NCBI RefSeq assembly: GCF_027912415.1
Contig: NZ_CP115175.1
Span: 186,001-250,000, forward strand
Direction: 5' to 3'
DNA from: Homoserinibacter sp. YIM 151385
GTDB lineage: Bacteria > Actinomycetota > Actinomycetes > Actinomycetales > Microbacteriaceae
Length of the DNA stretch: 64,000 bases
Both the position numbers and the translations under genes were made by a program. How positions within the stretch are numbered: position 1 is the first letter of the stretch; each line of letters begins with the position of its first letter. Shown piece by piece: positions 1-8,449 of the stretch. The notes beneath the pieces are model-generated. The model had not been told where the DNA came from and did not search any database. It worked only from the letters and a program-made list of their open reading frames with translations.

Positions 1-404
1 TCGGAGACCTTCGCGGTGTTGACGCTGACGAAGCTCTGATCCTGCGCGACGAGCTTCGCGGCGCGCTCGAGGGCGGCCGGGTCGAACACGACGTCGCCGT
101 TCATCCACAGCACGCCGCCCGGCTTCGTCGCCTGGAGCGCGCGGAGCAGGCTCTTCGAGGTGTTCGTCTGGTCGTACTGCTCGTTGTAGACGAAGTCGGC
201 CTGCGGGAACGCCTCGACGATGTACTCCATCTTGTAGCCGACGACGATCGTCACCTTGGCCTTCTTGCCGAAGGCCTGGTGGATGTTGTCGAACTGCTGC
301 TGCATGATGGTGCGGCCGTCGCTCAGCTCGGTGAGCGGCTTCGGCAGCGAGCGGCCGAGGCGGCTGCCCATCCCTGCGGCCAGGATCACGATCTGGGTGG
401 TCAC
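1..404 (-). CDS. NTP-transferase (sugar/phosphocholine cytidylyltransferase type), 3' end cut off
   Basis: The gene runs off the left edge, so only the first ~134 residues are visible. The GTG start at 402-404 is preceded by a strong GAGGAG ribosome-binding site. The protein opens with the nucleotidyltransferase signature LAAGMGSRLG followed by PKPL, which binds the NTP phosphates and sugar-phosphate. Later it shows VVGYK and an LWMNGDVVFD stretch, the metal-binding aspartate region of LicC/RfbA-like enzymes. Such enzymes make CDP-choline or NDP-sugars for cell-wall polymers or glycolipids. The substrate cannot be told from this fragment. A PHO-box-like tandem repeat lies ~75 bases upstream, so phosphate control is possible. 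The family is well supported; the exact reaction is not. Confidence 0.8.
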   Translation of the reverse strand, partial: MTTQIVILAAGMGSRLGRSLPKPLTELSDGRTIMQQQFDNIHQAFGKKAKVTIVVGYKMEYIVEAFPQADFVYNEQYDQTNTSKSLLRALQATKPGGVLWMNGDVVFDPAALERAAKLVAQDQSFVSVNTAKVS

Positions 405-478
405 GGTTGTCTCCTCACGCGATCACGGCGACGCCGCGATCGGATTCAGTCTGCCCGGGCCCGCGTCGTGCGCGGGGA

Positions 479-500
479 GTTCACATGACGTTCACATGAC
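479..500. promoter_or_regulatory. PHO-box-like tandem repeat
   Basis: Two perfect, directly adjacent copies of the 11-mer GTTCACATGAC. Actinobacterial PhoP binds direct repeats with an 11-base period beginning G(G/T)TCA, so this matches in period and core. It lies in the divergent region between the nucleotidyltransferase (start 404) and the ABC ATPase (start 680). Which of the two it controls is inferred: the wall-polymer-type enzyme is the more natural PhoP target. Confidence 0.5.
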
Positions 501-578
501 ATCCGGGTACACGACACACCGTTGTGCCTCCCGGAATTGTAATGACCGGGCCTGGAGAGACCAGGGGGAGGCGCGATC

Positions 579-620
579 CGTGACCGATTCGTGACCGCCT
601 CGGACCCGCTCGCGAGCGGG
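579..620. promoter_or_regulatory. Second 11-base-period repeat pair and a 16-base palindrome
   Basis: CGTGACCG occurs at 579-586 and again at 590-597, an 11-base period typical of OmpR-family sites; the GTGAC-N6-GTGAC form resembles MtrA boxes. Just after it, CCCGCTCGCGAGCGGG at 605-620 is a perfect palindrome. Both lie upstream of the ABC ATPase start. Function is inferred only. Confidence 0.3.
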
Positions 621-679
621 CCGAGCAGGGGTGTGGAACCCGGTGAGACGACCTCACGCGGCATTGGTACGGTAGTCCG

Positions 680-2362
680 GTGGAGCGAGACGACGAGCAG
701 GGGACAGGCGAGCGCGCCTCGTCGTCCGAGGGGGCGGAGTCCGCTGCGCCGGCCGCGCACGCACCGCGTTCGAGCACGCCCCGCGCCGCCGCGAAGCCCG
801 CCGCCCGCACCACGGCCGCGAAGGCCGGAACCGCGAAGAGCGGCACCGCGAACAGCGGCACCGCGAAGCCGTCGCCTCGCGCGACGACGGCCCGCGCCGC
901 CGCGAAGCCCTCCGCTGCGAAGTCGGGCACGGCGAAGAGCAGCACCGGCAAGAGCGCGGCGGCGAAGTCGACCACGCCGCGCACGACGACCGCGAAGGCC
1001 GCGGCGGCGAAGAGCCCGGCGGCGAAGGGCACGGCGGCGAAGCCGGCCGCGGCGAAGACCGGCACGACGCGGTCGACGACCGCGAAGGCGGCCGGAACGC
1101 CCCGGACCACGGCGGCGAAGTCGACTGCCGCGAAGTCGACCGCGGCGAAGCCCGCGGCGGCGCGCAAGCCCGCCGCGACGCGCGCGCGAGCCGCCGCGGC
1201 GACGACCACGGCCGCGGATGCGGCGGCGGCGACCGCCGCGGAGCCGCTGACGGCCGACCCCGAGACCGCTTCCGCCGTCGGCTCGACCGGCGCGGAGGAG
1301 TCGTCGACGGAGACCGCCGCCGAGACCGAGCCCCAGGCCGCGGTCGGCGCGTCCGAGCCCCCGGCGCGGCCGAACCGCTCCCGCGCCGCGAGCAGCGCCA
1401 CCCGCACGCGCTCGACGCCCGCATCCCGCGCCGCCCAGGCTGCGAAGGCGGTCGAGCCCGAGGCCGCCCAGCCCGAGACCGTCCAGCCCGAGGCCGCCCA
1501 GCCCGAGCCGGTCCTCGCGCCCGAGCCGGTCGTCGCGGAGCCCGTCGCGCCCGAGCCGGTCGCCGAGCCCGAGCCGACGTCCGCTCCCGCGGCCGATGCC
1601 GCCGCGCCCGCCGTCGTGCTCACCGGCCTCCTCAAGCGCTACGGCGGCACCGTCGCGGTCGACTCGATCGACCTCGAGGTGCCCGCCGGGAGCTTCTTCG
1701 GCATCGTCGGCCCCAACGGCGCCGGCAAGACGACGACGCTCTCCATGCTGACGGGGCTCATCCGCGCCGACGCGGGCTCGATCGCGATCAACGGCATCGA
1801 CGTGGCGGCCGACCCGAAGGGCGCCCGCCGCTCGGTCGGCGTGCTGCCCGACCGCCTGCGTCTCTTCGACCGCCTCACGGGCGGCGAGCTGCTCGCCTAC
1901 TCCGGGTCCCTCCGCGGCCTCGACCGTGCGACGGTCCGGGCCCGCACCGCCGACCTCGCGAGCGCCTTCGGCCTCACGGGCAGCCTCGGCCGTCTCGTCG
2001 CCGACTACTCGATCGGCATGACGAAGAAGGTCGCGATCGCGGCCGCGCTCATCCACTCGCCGCGGCTGCTCGTGCTCGACGAGCCCTTCGAGTCGGTCGA
2101 TCCCGTCTCGGCCGCGGTCGTCATCCGGACGCTCGAGCGCTACGTGCGGGCCGGCGGCACCGTGCTCATGTCGAGCCACAGCATGGACCTCGTCGAGCGG
2201 GTCTGCGACTCGGTCGCCGTGATCGCCGAGGGGCGCGTGCTCGCCTCCGGCCCCATGACCGAGGTGCTCCAGGGGTCCTCGCTCGAGGACCGCTTCGTCG
2301 AGCTGGCCGGCGGCGCGACCGCGGTGGAGGGCATGGAGTGGTTGCAGAGCTTCTCGGACTGA
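680..2362 (+). CDS. ABC transporter ATP-binding protein with long histone-H1-like N-terminus
   Basis: A 560-residue protein in two parts. Residues 1 to ~310 are low-complexity: about 1-190 is built of AAK(S/T/P) repeats like the tails of histone H1 and bacterial H1-like proteins, and about 190-310 is rich in Ala, Pro and Glu. From about residue 312 comes a complete ABC ATPase: Walker A GPNGAGKTT near 344, a degenerate signature YSIGMTKK, Walker B LLVLDEP near 465 and the H-loop SSHS. The non-LSGGQ signature is usual in ABC-2 type exporters. The GTG start at 680 sits 6 bases after a -10-like TACGGT, so the mRNA may be leaderless. The permease gene overlaps the 3' end by 25 bases. The ATPase role is sure; the role of the basic N-terminus is unknown. 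Confidence 0.85.
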   Translation: MERDDEQGTGERASSSEGAESAAPAAHAPRSSTPRAAAKPAARTTAAKAGTAKSGTANSGTAKPSPRATTARAAAKPSAAKSGTAKSSTGKSAAAKSTTPRTTTAKAAAAKSPAAKGTAAKPAAAKTGTTRSTTAKAAGTPRTTAAKSTAAKSTAAKPAAARKPAATRARAAAATTTAADAAAATAAEPLTADPETASAVGSTGAEESSTETAAETEPQAAVGASEPPARPNRSRAASSATRTRSTPASRAAQAAKAVEPEAAQPETVQPEAAQPEPVLAPEPVVAEPVAPEPVAEPEPTSAPAADAAAPAVVLTGLLKRYGGTVAVDSIDLEVPAGSFFGIVGPNGAGKTTTLSMLTGLIRADAGSIAINGIDVAADPKGARRSVGVLPDRLRLFDRLTGGELLAYSGSLRGLDRATVRARTADLASAFGLTGSLGRLVADYSIGMTKKVAIAAALIHSPRLLVLDEPFESVDPVSAAVVIRTLERYVRAGGTVLMSSHSMDLVERVCDSVAVIAEGRVLASGPMTEVLQGSSLEDRFVELAGGATAVEGMEWLQSFSD

Positions 2363-3912
2363 GGCTCCGCGTCATCGCCAACACCCTCCGGGGCTCGCGG
2401 CGGGATGTCGGAAGCCGCGCGATCGCGATCCTCGCCGCGATCGCGGCGCCGCTGCTCGCGATCGCGCTCCTGCGCGGGCTCGCCGGGCGGCCGGACGGCG
2501 CACTCGAGGATGCGACGCTCATCCTCGCGACCTGGACGCCCGTGCTCGCCCTCCTCGTCCCGGTGCTGCGCCGCGCGCCCGACCCCGCGCATCCCCGCGC
2601 CTTCATCCCCTTCGGGCTCCGCGCGCCGGCGGTCGCGCTCGTGCTCCTCGGCTACGCCGTGCTGAGCCTCCCCTCGCTCGTGCTCGGCATCGCCGCGGTC
2701 GGCCTCGTCGACGCCTGGAGCCGCGCCGGCGCGCCCCCCGCCGCCGCGCTCGCCTCGGCCGTCTCGATCTACCTCGTCGGGCTCCTGCTCGCGGTCATCG
2801 GGCGGGTCATCGGCGGCTCGTCCTCGCGCGGCCTCGGCACGCGCGTCGCCCGCGTCGTCGCGGTGCTCGTGCTCGTGCTCCTCGCGATCCGCCTCCTGCC
2901 GGTGCTCGTCGGCGACCCGCGCTACGCCTTCGGACGTCTCGCCGAGCTCGCGGCCTCCCTCGACGGGACGCCCGTCGCCGTGCTCGCGCAGCATCCGGTG
3001 CTCGCGCGCGACGGCCTCGGCGGCGCGGACGCCGGCATCCTGCTCGGCGGCGTCCTCGCGGCGGCCGTCCTCTGGGGGGCGTGGATGCTGTGGATCGCGG
3101 TCGCGATGCGCGGCTCGGTCGTCCGCCGCCGGATCGGGATCGACCTCTCGGCCGGCTGGTTCCGCATCCTCGGGGGAGGGCCGACGGGGGCGGTCGCGGC
3201 GCGCAGCGTCACCTACTGGCTGCGCGACCCGCGCTATGCCGGCTCCTTCGCGTTCCTCCCGCTGCTGCCGTTCCTCATCGTCGGCGTCGGCCTCGTCGGC
3301 GGGGTCCCGATCTCGACGACCGCACTCGTCGCGCTGCCGCTCATGGTGCTCGTGCTCGCGTGGGCGACCCTCCACAACGATGTCGCCCACGACTCGAGCG
3401 CGATCTGGCTGCACGTCGTCTCGGGGACGAGCGGTCTCGCCGACCGCCTCGGCCGACTCGTGCCGCCGCTCGTGATCGGGATCGTCATGATCGCGATCGG
3501 CGCGCCGCTCACGGCCGCCATCGTCGGCGACTCGCGGCTCGTGCCGGTCGTCGCCGGGGTCAGCGCGGCCCTCCTGCTCGGAGCCATCGGCATCTCGAGC
3601 GCCGTCTCCGCCCGCTTCCCGTACCCGGCGCCCCGCCCCGGCGACAGCGCCTTCGACGCGCCCCAGGCCTCCACCGGGAGCCCCGGCGGCACGCAGGCGC
3701 TCACCTTCCTCGGCGCCATGGTCGTCGCGGTGCCCGCGCTCTGGGCCGGCTGGCAGGCGCTCACGACGCCCGAGGTCGACCGCTGGTCGTGGTCGGGGCT
3801 CGGGCTTGGGATCGGGGCGGGCGTGCTCGTCGCGGCCGCCGGGATCGCGCTCGGCGCGCGCGCCTTCGAGCGCCGCGGGCCGGAGCTGCTCGCCGCATCC
3901 CTCCAGAGCTGA
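2338..3912 (+). CDS. ABC-type multi-pass membrane permease
   Basis: This 524-residue protein starts with a GTG inside the last codons of the ATPase gene, so the two are translationally coupled and probably form one exporter. It has many hydrophobic segments (for example around 28-47, 68-80, 100-125 and 175-190, and several near the C-terminus) separated by Arg-rich loops. It carries no recognisable catalytic motif. Its size and layout fit the large ABC-2-like permeases of actinobacteria. The substrate is unknown. Confidence 0.75.
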   Translation: MVAELLGLRLRVIANTLRGSRRDVGSRAIAILAAIAAPLLAIALLRGLAGRPDGALEDATLILATWTPVLALLVPVLRRAPDPAHPRAFIPFGLRAPAVALVLLGYAVLSLPSLVLGIAAVGLVDAWSRAGAPPAAALASAVSIYLVGLLLAVIGRVIGGSSSRGLGTRVARVVAVLVLVLLAIRLLPVLVGDPRYAFGRLAELAASLDGTPVAVLAQHPVLARDGLGGADAGILLGGVLAAAVLWGAWMLWIAVAMRGSVVRRRIGIDLSAGWFRILGGGPTGAVAARSVTYWLRDPRYAGSFAFLPLLPFLIVGVGLVGGVPISTTALVALPLMVLVLAWATLHNDVAHDSSAIWLHVVSGTSGLADRLGRLVPPLVIGIVMIAIGAPLTAAIVGDSRLVPVVAGVSAALLLGAIGISSAVSARFPYPAPRPGDSAFDAPQASTGSPGGTQALTFLGAMVVAVPALWAGWQALTTPEVDRWSWSGLGLGIGAGVLVAAAGIALGARAFERRGPELLAASLQS

Positions 3913-3945
3913 GCCACTCGCCCCGCGGCGTGCGAGGATGTCGGC

Positions 3946-4212
3946 ATGCGTGAAGCGGATGGTCCCGGTCAGGGCGGCGGCACGGATGTGCTCGACCGCG
4001 AGCTCGAGAAGCTGCTCAACGAGGAGCAGCTCGAGGACGGCGACCACGAGCGCTTCTCGCACTACGTGCCGAAGGACAAGATCCTCGAGTCGGCCCTCAC
4101 CGGCAAGCCGGTGCGCGCGCTCTGCGGCAAGAAGTGGATCCCGGGCCGCGACCCCGAGAAGTTCCCGGTCTGCCCCGACTGCAAGCGCGTCTACGAGCGC
4201 ATGAAGAAGTAG
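3946..4212 (+). CDS. DUF3039 domain protein
   Basis: An 88-residue acidic protein matching the DUF3039 family, which is widespread and nearly confined to actinobacteria. The conserved core reads FSHYVPKDKI, then GKPVRALCGK and FPVCPDCKRVYE. The three cysteines (C, then CxxC) suggest a small metal site. It has its own ATG 33 bases after the permease stop. Its molecular function is not established. Confidence 0.9.
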   Translation: MREADGPGQGGGTDVLDRELEKLLNEEQLEDGDHERFSHYVPKDKILESALTGKPVRALCGKKWIPGRDPEKFPVCPDCKRVYERMKK

Positions 4213-4224
4213 GGCGACCCGCGC

Positions 4225-5517
4225 TCAGCGGTAGACGGTCGGGATCGCGGGCTCGCCGCGACCCAGTGAGAAGGCCTCGAGCGGCATCTCCTCGATCGCC
4301 TGCCGGTGATGCTCGCGTGCCGCGGCGACCCCCTCGGCGCCCAGGTGCGCGGCTTCGATCGAGCCGCCGGCCACCAGATCGACGAGCAGTCCGCGGCCCG
4401 GCTCCGGCACGACCTCCGGATCCTCGACGTAGATCGTCTCCTCCGTCGCCACCCCGTGATCGAGGGTGCGGATCGGCTGCTTGCGGCCCGCGACGGTCGA
4501 CTTGCCGTCGGAGCGCTTGCCGACCGGATGCCAGGAGCCGTCGGCGTCCTGGTGGGCCACGAGCTTGTAGACCATGCCCGCGGCGGGGGAGCCGGAGCCG
4601 GTGACGAGGGACGTGCCGACGCCGTAGCCGTCGACGGGCGCCGCCCGGAGCGCGGCGATCGCGTGCTCGTCGAGGTCGTTCGTGACGGTGATGCGCGTGG
4701 CCGTCGCGCCGAGCGCGTCGAGCTGCGCGCGGACGGCGGCGACCGTGGGCGCGAGGTCGCCGGAGTCGATGCGCACGGCGCCGAGCCCCGTCCCCGCGAC
4801 CTCGATCGCCGTCCGCACCCCCTCCTCGATGTCGTAGGTGTCGACGAGGAGGGTCGTGCCCGGTCCCATCGCGGCGACCTGCGCCTCGAAGGCCTCGCGC
4901 TCCGTCTCGTGGAGGAGGGTGAAGGCGTGGGCCGCCGTGCCCATGGTCGGGATGCCCCAGGAGCGGCCCGCCTCGAGGTTGCTCGTCGCGCGGAAGCCGG
5001 CGATGGAGGCGGCGCGGGCGGCGGCGACCGCCGAGCGCTCGCCGGTGCGGCGGGAGCCCATCTCCGAGAGCGGGCGGCCGTCGGCGGCCTGCACCATGCG
5101 GGCGGCGGCGCTCGCGACCGCGGAGTCGTAGTTGAAGATGCTCAGCGCGAGCGTCTCGAGGACGACCGACTCGGCGAAGCCGCCCTCGACGACGAGGATC
5201 GGCGAGCCCGGGAAGTAGAGCTCGCCCTCGCGGTAGCCGCGGATGGTGCCCCGGAAGCGGTAGTCGGCGAGCCAGTCGAGCGTCGGGCCGCTCACGACGC
5301 CCTCCTCGCGCAGCCAGGCGAGCTCGGCATCCCCGAAGCGGAAGCGCTCGAGCTCCGCCAGGAGCCGGCCGGTGCCGGCGACGACGCCGTAGCGGCGGCC
5401 GCTCGGGAGGCGGCGCGCGAAGAGCTCGAACACGCAGGGCCGCTCGCCCCGGCCGTCGCGCAGCGCCGCATCGATCATCGTCAGCTCGTAGCGGTCGGTG
5501 AGGAGCGCGCTCGTCAT
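4225..5517 (-). CDS. pncB: Nicotinate phosphoribosyltransferase
   Basis: A 430-residue enzyme that joins nicotinate to PRPP, with ATP, to give nicotinate mononucleotide in the NAD salvage (Preiss-Handler) route in the cytoplasm. Family marks seen are the N-terminal LLTDRYELTM, FRATSNLEAGR, the GTAAHAF motif containing the His region that is phosphorylated, and VDTYDIEEGV followed by the ribose-phosphate-binding IDSGDL. The length is normal. The ATG at 5517 lies 6 bases after a TAGGCT -10 box on the same strand (5524-5529), suggesting a leaderless transcript. It is divergent from murI. Confidence 0.95.
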   Translation of the reverse strand: MTSALLTDRYELTMIDAALRDGRGERPCVFELFARRLPSGRRYGVVAGTGRLLAELERFRFGDAELAWLREEGVVSGPTLDWLADYRFRGTIRGYREGELYFPGSPILVVEGGFAESVVLETLALSIFNYDSAVASAAARMVQAADGRPLSEMGSRRTGERSAVAAARAASIAGFRATSNLEAGRSWGIPTMGTAAHAFTLLHETEREAFEAQVAAMGPGTTLLVDTYDIEEGVRTAIEVAGTGLGAVRIDSGDLAPTVAAVRAQLDALGATATRITVTNDLDEHAIAALRAAPVDGYGVGTSLVTGSGSPAAGMVYKLVAHQDADGSWHPVGKRSDGKSTVAGRKQPIRTLDHGVATEETIYVEDPEVVPEPGRGLLVDLVAGGSIEAAHLGAEGVAAAREHHRQAIEEMPLEAFSLGRGEPAIPTVYR

Positions 5518-5523
5518 AGCGAG

Positions 5524-5547
5524 AGCCTATCGGCGGACGGGTATCGT
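5524..5547. promoter_or_regulatory. Divergent leaderless promoters of pncB and murI
   Basis: On the minus strand TAGGCT (5524-5529) stands 6 bases before the pncB ATG. On the plus strand TATCGT (5542-5547) stands 8 bases before the murI GTG at 5556. Both spacings leave no room for a ribosome-binding site, so transcription probably starts at or next to the start codons. Confidence 0.55.
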
Positions 5548-5555
5548 GGCTCCTC

Positions 5556-6437
5556 GTGACGCCCGTGCCCGCGACCGACGCCCCCATCGGCGTCTTCGAC
5601 TCCGGGGTCGGCGGGCTCACCGTCGCGCGGGCCGTCATCGACCAGCTCCCGCGGGAGTCGATCCTCTACGTCGGCGACACCGTCCACTCGCCCTACGGGC
5701 CGAAGCCGATCGCCGAGGTGCGGGCGTATGCCCTCGCGGTCATGGACGACCTCGTGGCGCAGGGCGTGAAGACCCTCGTCATCGCCTGCAACACCGCGTC
5801 CGCCGCGATGCTCAGGGATGCCCGCGAGCGCTTCACGCAGGGCTACGGCATCCCCGTCGTCGAGGTGATCCAGCCGGCCGTGCGCGCCGCCGTCCGCCAG
5901 ACCCGCAACGGCCGCGTCGGCGTGATCGCGACGGAGGGCACCGTGCAGTCGCGCGCCTACGAGGACGCCTTCGCCGCCGCCTCCCACCTCGAGCTGTTCA
6001 CGAGCGCCTGCCCGCGCTTCGTGGAGTTCGTGGAGGCCGGGGTGACGAGCGGCGATGAGCTGTTCGCGATCGCGGAGGAGTACCTCGCGCCGCTGCGCGA
6101 CGCGCGGATCGACACGCTCGTGCTCGGCTGCACCCACTACCCGCTCATGTCGGCCGCGATCCAGTACGTCGTCGGCGACGAGGTCCGTCTCGTCTCGAGC
6201 GCCGACGAGACGGCGGCGGACGTCTACCGCACGCTCGTCTCGCACGGGCTCGAGCGGCGCTCGCCCGAGCCGCCCTCGTACACCTTCGAGTCGACGGGCG
6301 GCGACGAGGCCGCGTTCCGCCGGCTCGCGGCCCGCTTCCTCGGCCCCGAGGTGACGCGCGTCGAGCACCTCGCGACCGGCACCATCCCCATCCAGACGCC
6401 GCGGATGTCGGCGCCCGAGCCCCTGGAGGCACCATGA
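5556..6437 (+). CDS. murI: Glutamate racemase
   Basis: A 293-residue cofactor-independent racemase that turns L-glutamate into D-glutamate for peptidoglycan. It has the motifs [12 protein letters not shown] near the start, IACNTASA with catalytic Cys ~78, and LGCTHYPL with catalytic Cys ~192. The GTG start directly follows a -10-like TATCGT. The last codons overlap the rph start by 4 bases, so it heads a murI-rph unit with rdgB just downstream. Confidence 0.95.
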   Translation: MTPVPATDAPIGVFDSGVGGLTVARAVIDQLPRESILYVGDTVHSPYGPKPIAEVRAYALAVMDDLVAQGVKTLVIACNTASAAMLRDARERFTQGYGIPVVEVIQPAVRAAVRQTRNGRVGVIATEGTVQSRAYEDAFAAASHLELFTSACPRFVEFVEAGVTSGDELFAIAEEYLAPLRDARIDTLVLGCTHYPLMSAAIQYVVGDEVRLVSSADETAADVYRTLVSHGLERRSPEPPSYTFESTGGDEAAFRRLAARFLGPEVTRVEHLATGTIPIQTPRMSAPEPLEAP

Positions 6438-7162
6438 CCCAGCGCGAGGACGGCCGCACGGCCGATCAGCTCCGAGCCGTCACGATCGAGCGCGGCTGGA
6501 GCGAGCAGGCGGAGGGCAGCGCGCTCATCTCCTTCGGCCGCACGAAGGTGCTCTGCACCGCGAGCTTCACGAACGGCGTGCCGCGCTGGCTCACCGGCAA
6601 GGGCCGCGGCTGGGTCACCGCCGAGTATGCGATGCTCCCGCGCTCCACCGACAGCCGCATGGACCGGGAGTCGATCAAGGGCCGCGTGGGCGGCCGGACG
6701 CACGAGATCTCGCGCCTCATCGGCCGCAGCCTCCGCGCCGTCGTCGACACGAAGGCGCTCGGCGAGAACACGATCGTCATCGACTGCGACGTGCTGCAGG
6801 CCGACGGCGGCACCCGCACCGCGGCGATCACGGGCGCCTACGTCGCGCTCGCCGACGCCATCGAGTGGGGACGCGAGCGCGGCTTCGTCGCGAAGAAGGC
6901 GCAGGCGCTCACCGACTCGGTCGCCGCGATCAGCGTCGGCATCGTCGGGGGCCAGCCGCTCCTCGACCTGAAGTACACGGAGGACTCGACGGCCGAGACC
7001 GACATGAACGTCGTCGCGACGGGCCGCGGCGCCTTCGTCGAGGTGCAGGGCACGGCCGAGGGGGCGCCCTTCGACAAGCGCGAGCTCGACGCGATGCTCG
7101 AGCTCGCCCTCTCGGGCACGGCCGAGCTCACGCGTCTGCAGGCGGCGGCGCTCGGACGCTAG
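6434..7162 (+). CDS. rph: Ribonuclease PH
   Basis: A 242-residue phosphorolytic 3'-5' exoribonuclease that trims tRNA 3' ends and also acts in RNA turnover. It has family marks [44 protein letters not shown] and [15 protein letters not shown]. The length is normal. The ATG overlaps the murI stop (ATGA-type coupling). The order murI-rph-rdgB is common in actinobacteria and supports the identification. Confidence 0.97.
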   Translation: MTQREDGRTADQLRAVTIERGWSEQAEGSALISFGRTKVLCTASFTNGVPRWLTGKGRGWVTAEYAMLPRSTDSRMDRESIKGRVGGRTHEISRLIGRSLRAVVDTKALGENTIVIDCDVLQADGGTRTAAITGAYVALADAIEWGRERGFVAKKAQALTDSVAAISVGIVGGQPLLDLKYTEDSTAETDMNVVATGRGAFVEVQGTAEGAPFDKRELDAMLELALSGTAELTRLQAAALGR

Positions 7163-7220
7163 TCGGCCGGGTCGCCCACGGGCGGCACCGGGGTGCAGGC
7201 CGCCCGGCGCGCTCCCCGCC

Positions 7221-7226
7221 TAGGCT
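7221..7226 (+). promoter_or_regulatory. -10 box of rdgB (leaderless)
   Basis: TAGGCT lies 6 bases before the rdgB GTG at 7233, with no ribosome-binding site between. This is one of the clearest members of the TAGNCT series found through the window. Confidence 0.5.
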
Positions 7227-7232
7227 GGCGGG

Positions 7233-7808
7233 GTGAAGATCGTCCTCGCCACCCACAACGCCCACAAGGTGGAGGAGCTCCGCGGCATCCTCGGCGAGCG
7301 GCTCGGCGAGCACGAGCTCCTCGCCTACGACGGGCCGGAGCCGGTCGAGGATGGCGCGACCTTCGCCGAGAATGCGCTCATCAAGGCGCGCGCGGCCGCC
7401 CGGCACACGGGGCTCCCGGCGATCGCCGACGACTCCGGGATCGCGGTCGACGCGCTGGGCGGCGCCCCCGGCATCCACTCGGCACGCTACGCCGGCACGC
7501 GCGACGACGGCGACAACCTCCGGCTGCTGCTCGCGAACCTGGAGGGCGTTGCGGACCGCGGGGCGGCCTTCGTGTGCGCCGCGGCCCTCGTGGACGGCGA
7601 GCACGAGGAGGTCGTCACCGAGCGCTGGGCCGGTCGCGTCCTCGAGACGCCGGCCGGGGAGGGCGGCTTCGGCTACGACCCGGTGTTCCAGCCGGCGGGG
7701 GAGTCGCGGAGCGCGGCCGAGCTCGGCCGCGAGGAGAAGAACGCCGTGAGCCACCGCGCCCTCGCCTTCGGCGCCCTCGTGGAGCGCATCCGCGCCAGGC
7801 TCGGTTGA
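7233..7808 (+). CDS. rdgB: XTP/dITP (non-canonical purine NTP) pyrophosphatase, RdgB/HAM1 family
   Basis: A 191-residue housecleaning enzyme that hydrolyses dITP, XTP and similar deaminated nucleotides to the monophosphate, keeping them out of DNA and RNA. It shows the substrate motif LATHNAHKVEEL at the N-terminus, the ADDSGIAVDAL metal-binding loop, GFGYDPVFQP and the closing NAVSHRALAF. The length is typical. The GTG start follows a TAGGCT -10 box. It lies 70 bases after rph. Confidence 0.95.
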   Translation: MKIVLATHNAHKVEELRGILGERLGEHELLAYDGPEPVEDGATFAENALIKARAAARHTGLPAIADDSGIAVDALGGAPGIHSARYAGTRDDGDNLRLLLANLEGVADRGAAFVCAAALVDGEHEEVVTERWAGRVLETPAGEGGFGYDPVFQPAGESRSAAELGREEKNAVSHRALAFGALVERIRARLG

Positions 7809-7837
7809 CTCGGCGCCTGCCGCTCGACAGGCGCGCC

Positions 7838-8449
7838 TCAGATCCATCCGCGCTCGCGCGCGATCCGCGCCGCCCGGTGACGCGACTCGGCACCCGTCTT
7901 CTGCAGCGCGGCCGAGAGGTAGTTCCGCACCGTCCCGCCGGCGAGGTGCAGACGGCCGCTCATCTCGCGCACCGAGAGCCCCTCGCCCGTGAGCCGCAGC
8001 ACGTCGACCTCGCGCTCCGTGAGCGGGTTGTCGTCCATCATGGCGGCGGCCGAGACCTCCGGATCGATCCAGCGGCGCCCCTCGTGGAGTCGCAGGATGA
8101 CGCGCACGAGCTCCTCGGCGTCCATCGACTTGAGCATGAAGCCGCGGACGCCGGCCGCGAGGGCCCGCTTGAGCACGCCGGGGCGACCGTGTCGGGTGAG
8201 CAGCAGCACGGCCGTCTCGGGCGCCTCGCGGAGGATGCGCTCGGCGGCCTCGACGCCGTCGAGCACGGGCATCTCGAGGTCCATGACGACGACGTCCGGC
8301 CGGTGCTCGGCCGCGAGCTCGACGGCGCGGCCGCCGTGCTCCGCCTGGGCGACGACCTCGAGCTCGGGTGCGAGGCCGAGCAGCGAGCCGATCGCCGAGC
8401 GCAGCAGCGTCTCGTCGTCGACGAGGAGGACGCGGACCGGCGCGCTCAT
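7838..8449 (-). CDS. LuxR/NarL-type response regulator (DesR-like)
   Basis: A 203-residue two-component regulator. The receiver domain has the acidic pair in LLVDDE and the phosphoacceptor Asp ~57 in VVMDLEMP. The C-terminal LuxR helix-turn-helix begins LTEREVDVLRL and ends in KTGAESRHRAARIARE. The ATG overlaps the histidine-kinase stop by 4 bases, so the two are made as a pair. The divergent ABC exporter at 9675-11353 is its likely target, and TGAC-N4-GTCA in front of that operon is a candidate binding site. Confidence 0.92.
   Translation of the reverse strand: MSAPVRVLLVDDETLLRSAIGSLLGLAPELEVVAQAEHGGRAVELAAEHRPDVVVMDLEMPVLDGVEAAERILREAPETAVLLLTRHGRPGVLKRALAAGVRGFMLKSMDAEELVRVILRLHEGRRWIDPEVSAAAMMDDNPLTEREVDVLRLTGEGLSVREMSGRLHLAGGTVRNYLSAALQKTGAESRHRAARIARERGWI

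Noticed and set aside
780-1200. The GCGAAG-rich repeats as a CRISPR or tandem DNA repeat
   Set aside because: They are codon-level repeats of AAK-type residues inside a continuous reading frame, not spacer-separated repeats.
446-2179. 577-codon minus-strand open frame opposite the ABC ATPase
   Set aside because: Arg/Gly-rich composition with no domain; it is antisense shadow of a high-GC gene with clear ATPase motifs on the other strand.
2140-4062. 640-codon minus-strand open frame opposite the permease
   Set aside because: Highly charged, repetitive Arg/Asp/Glu composition without family motifs; shadow of the plus-strand membrane protein.
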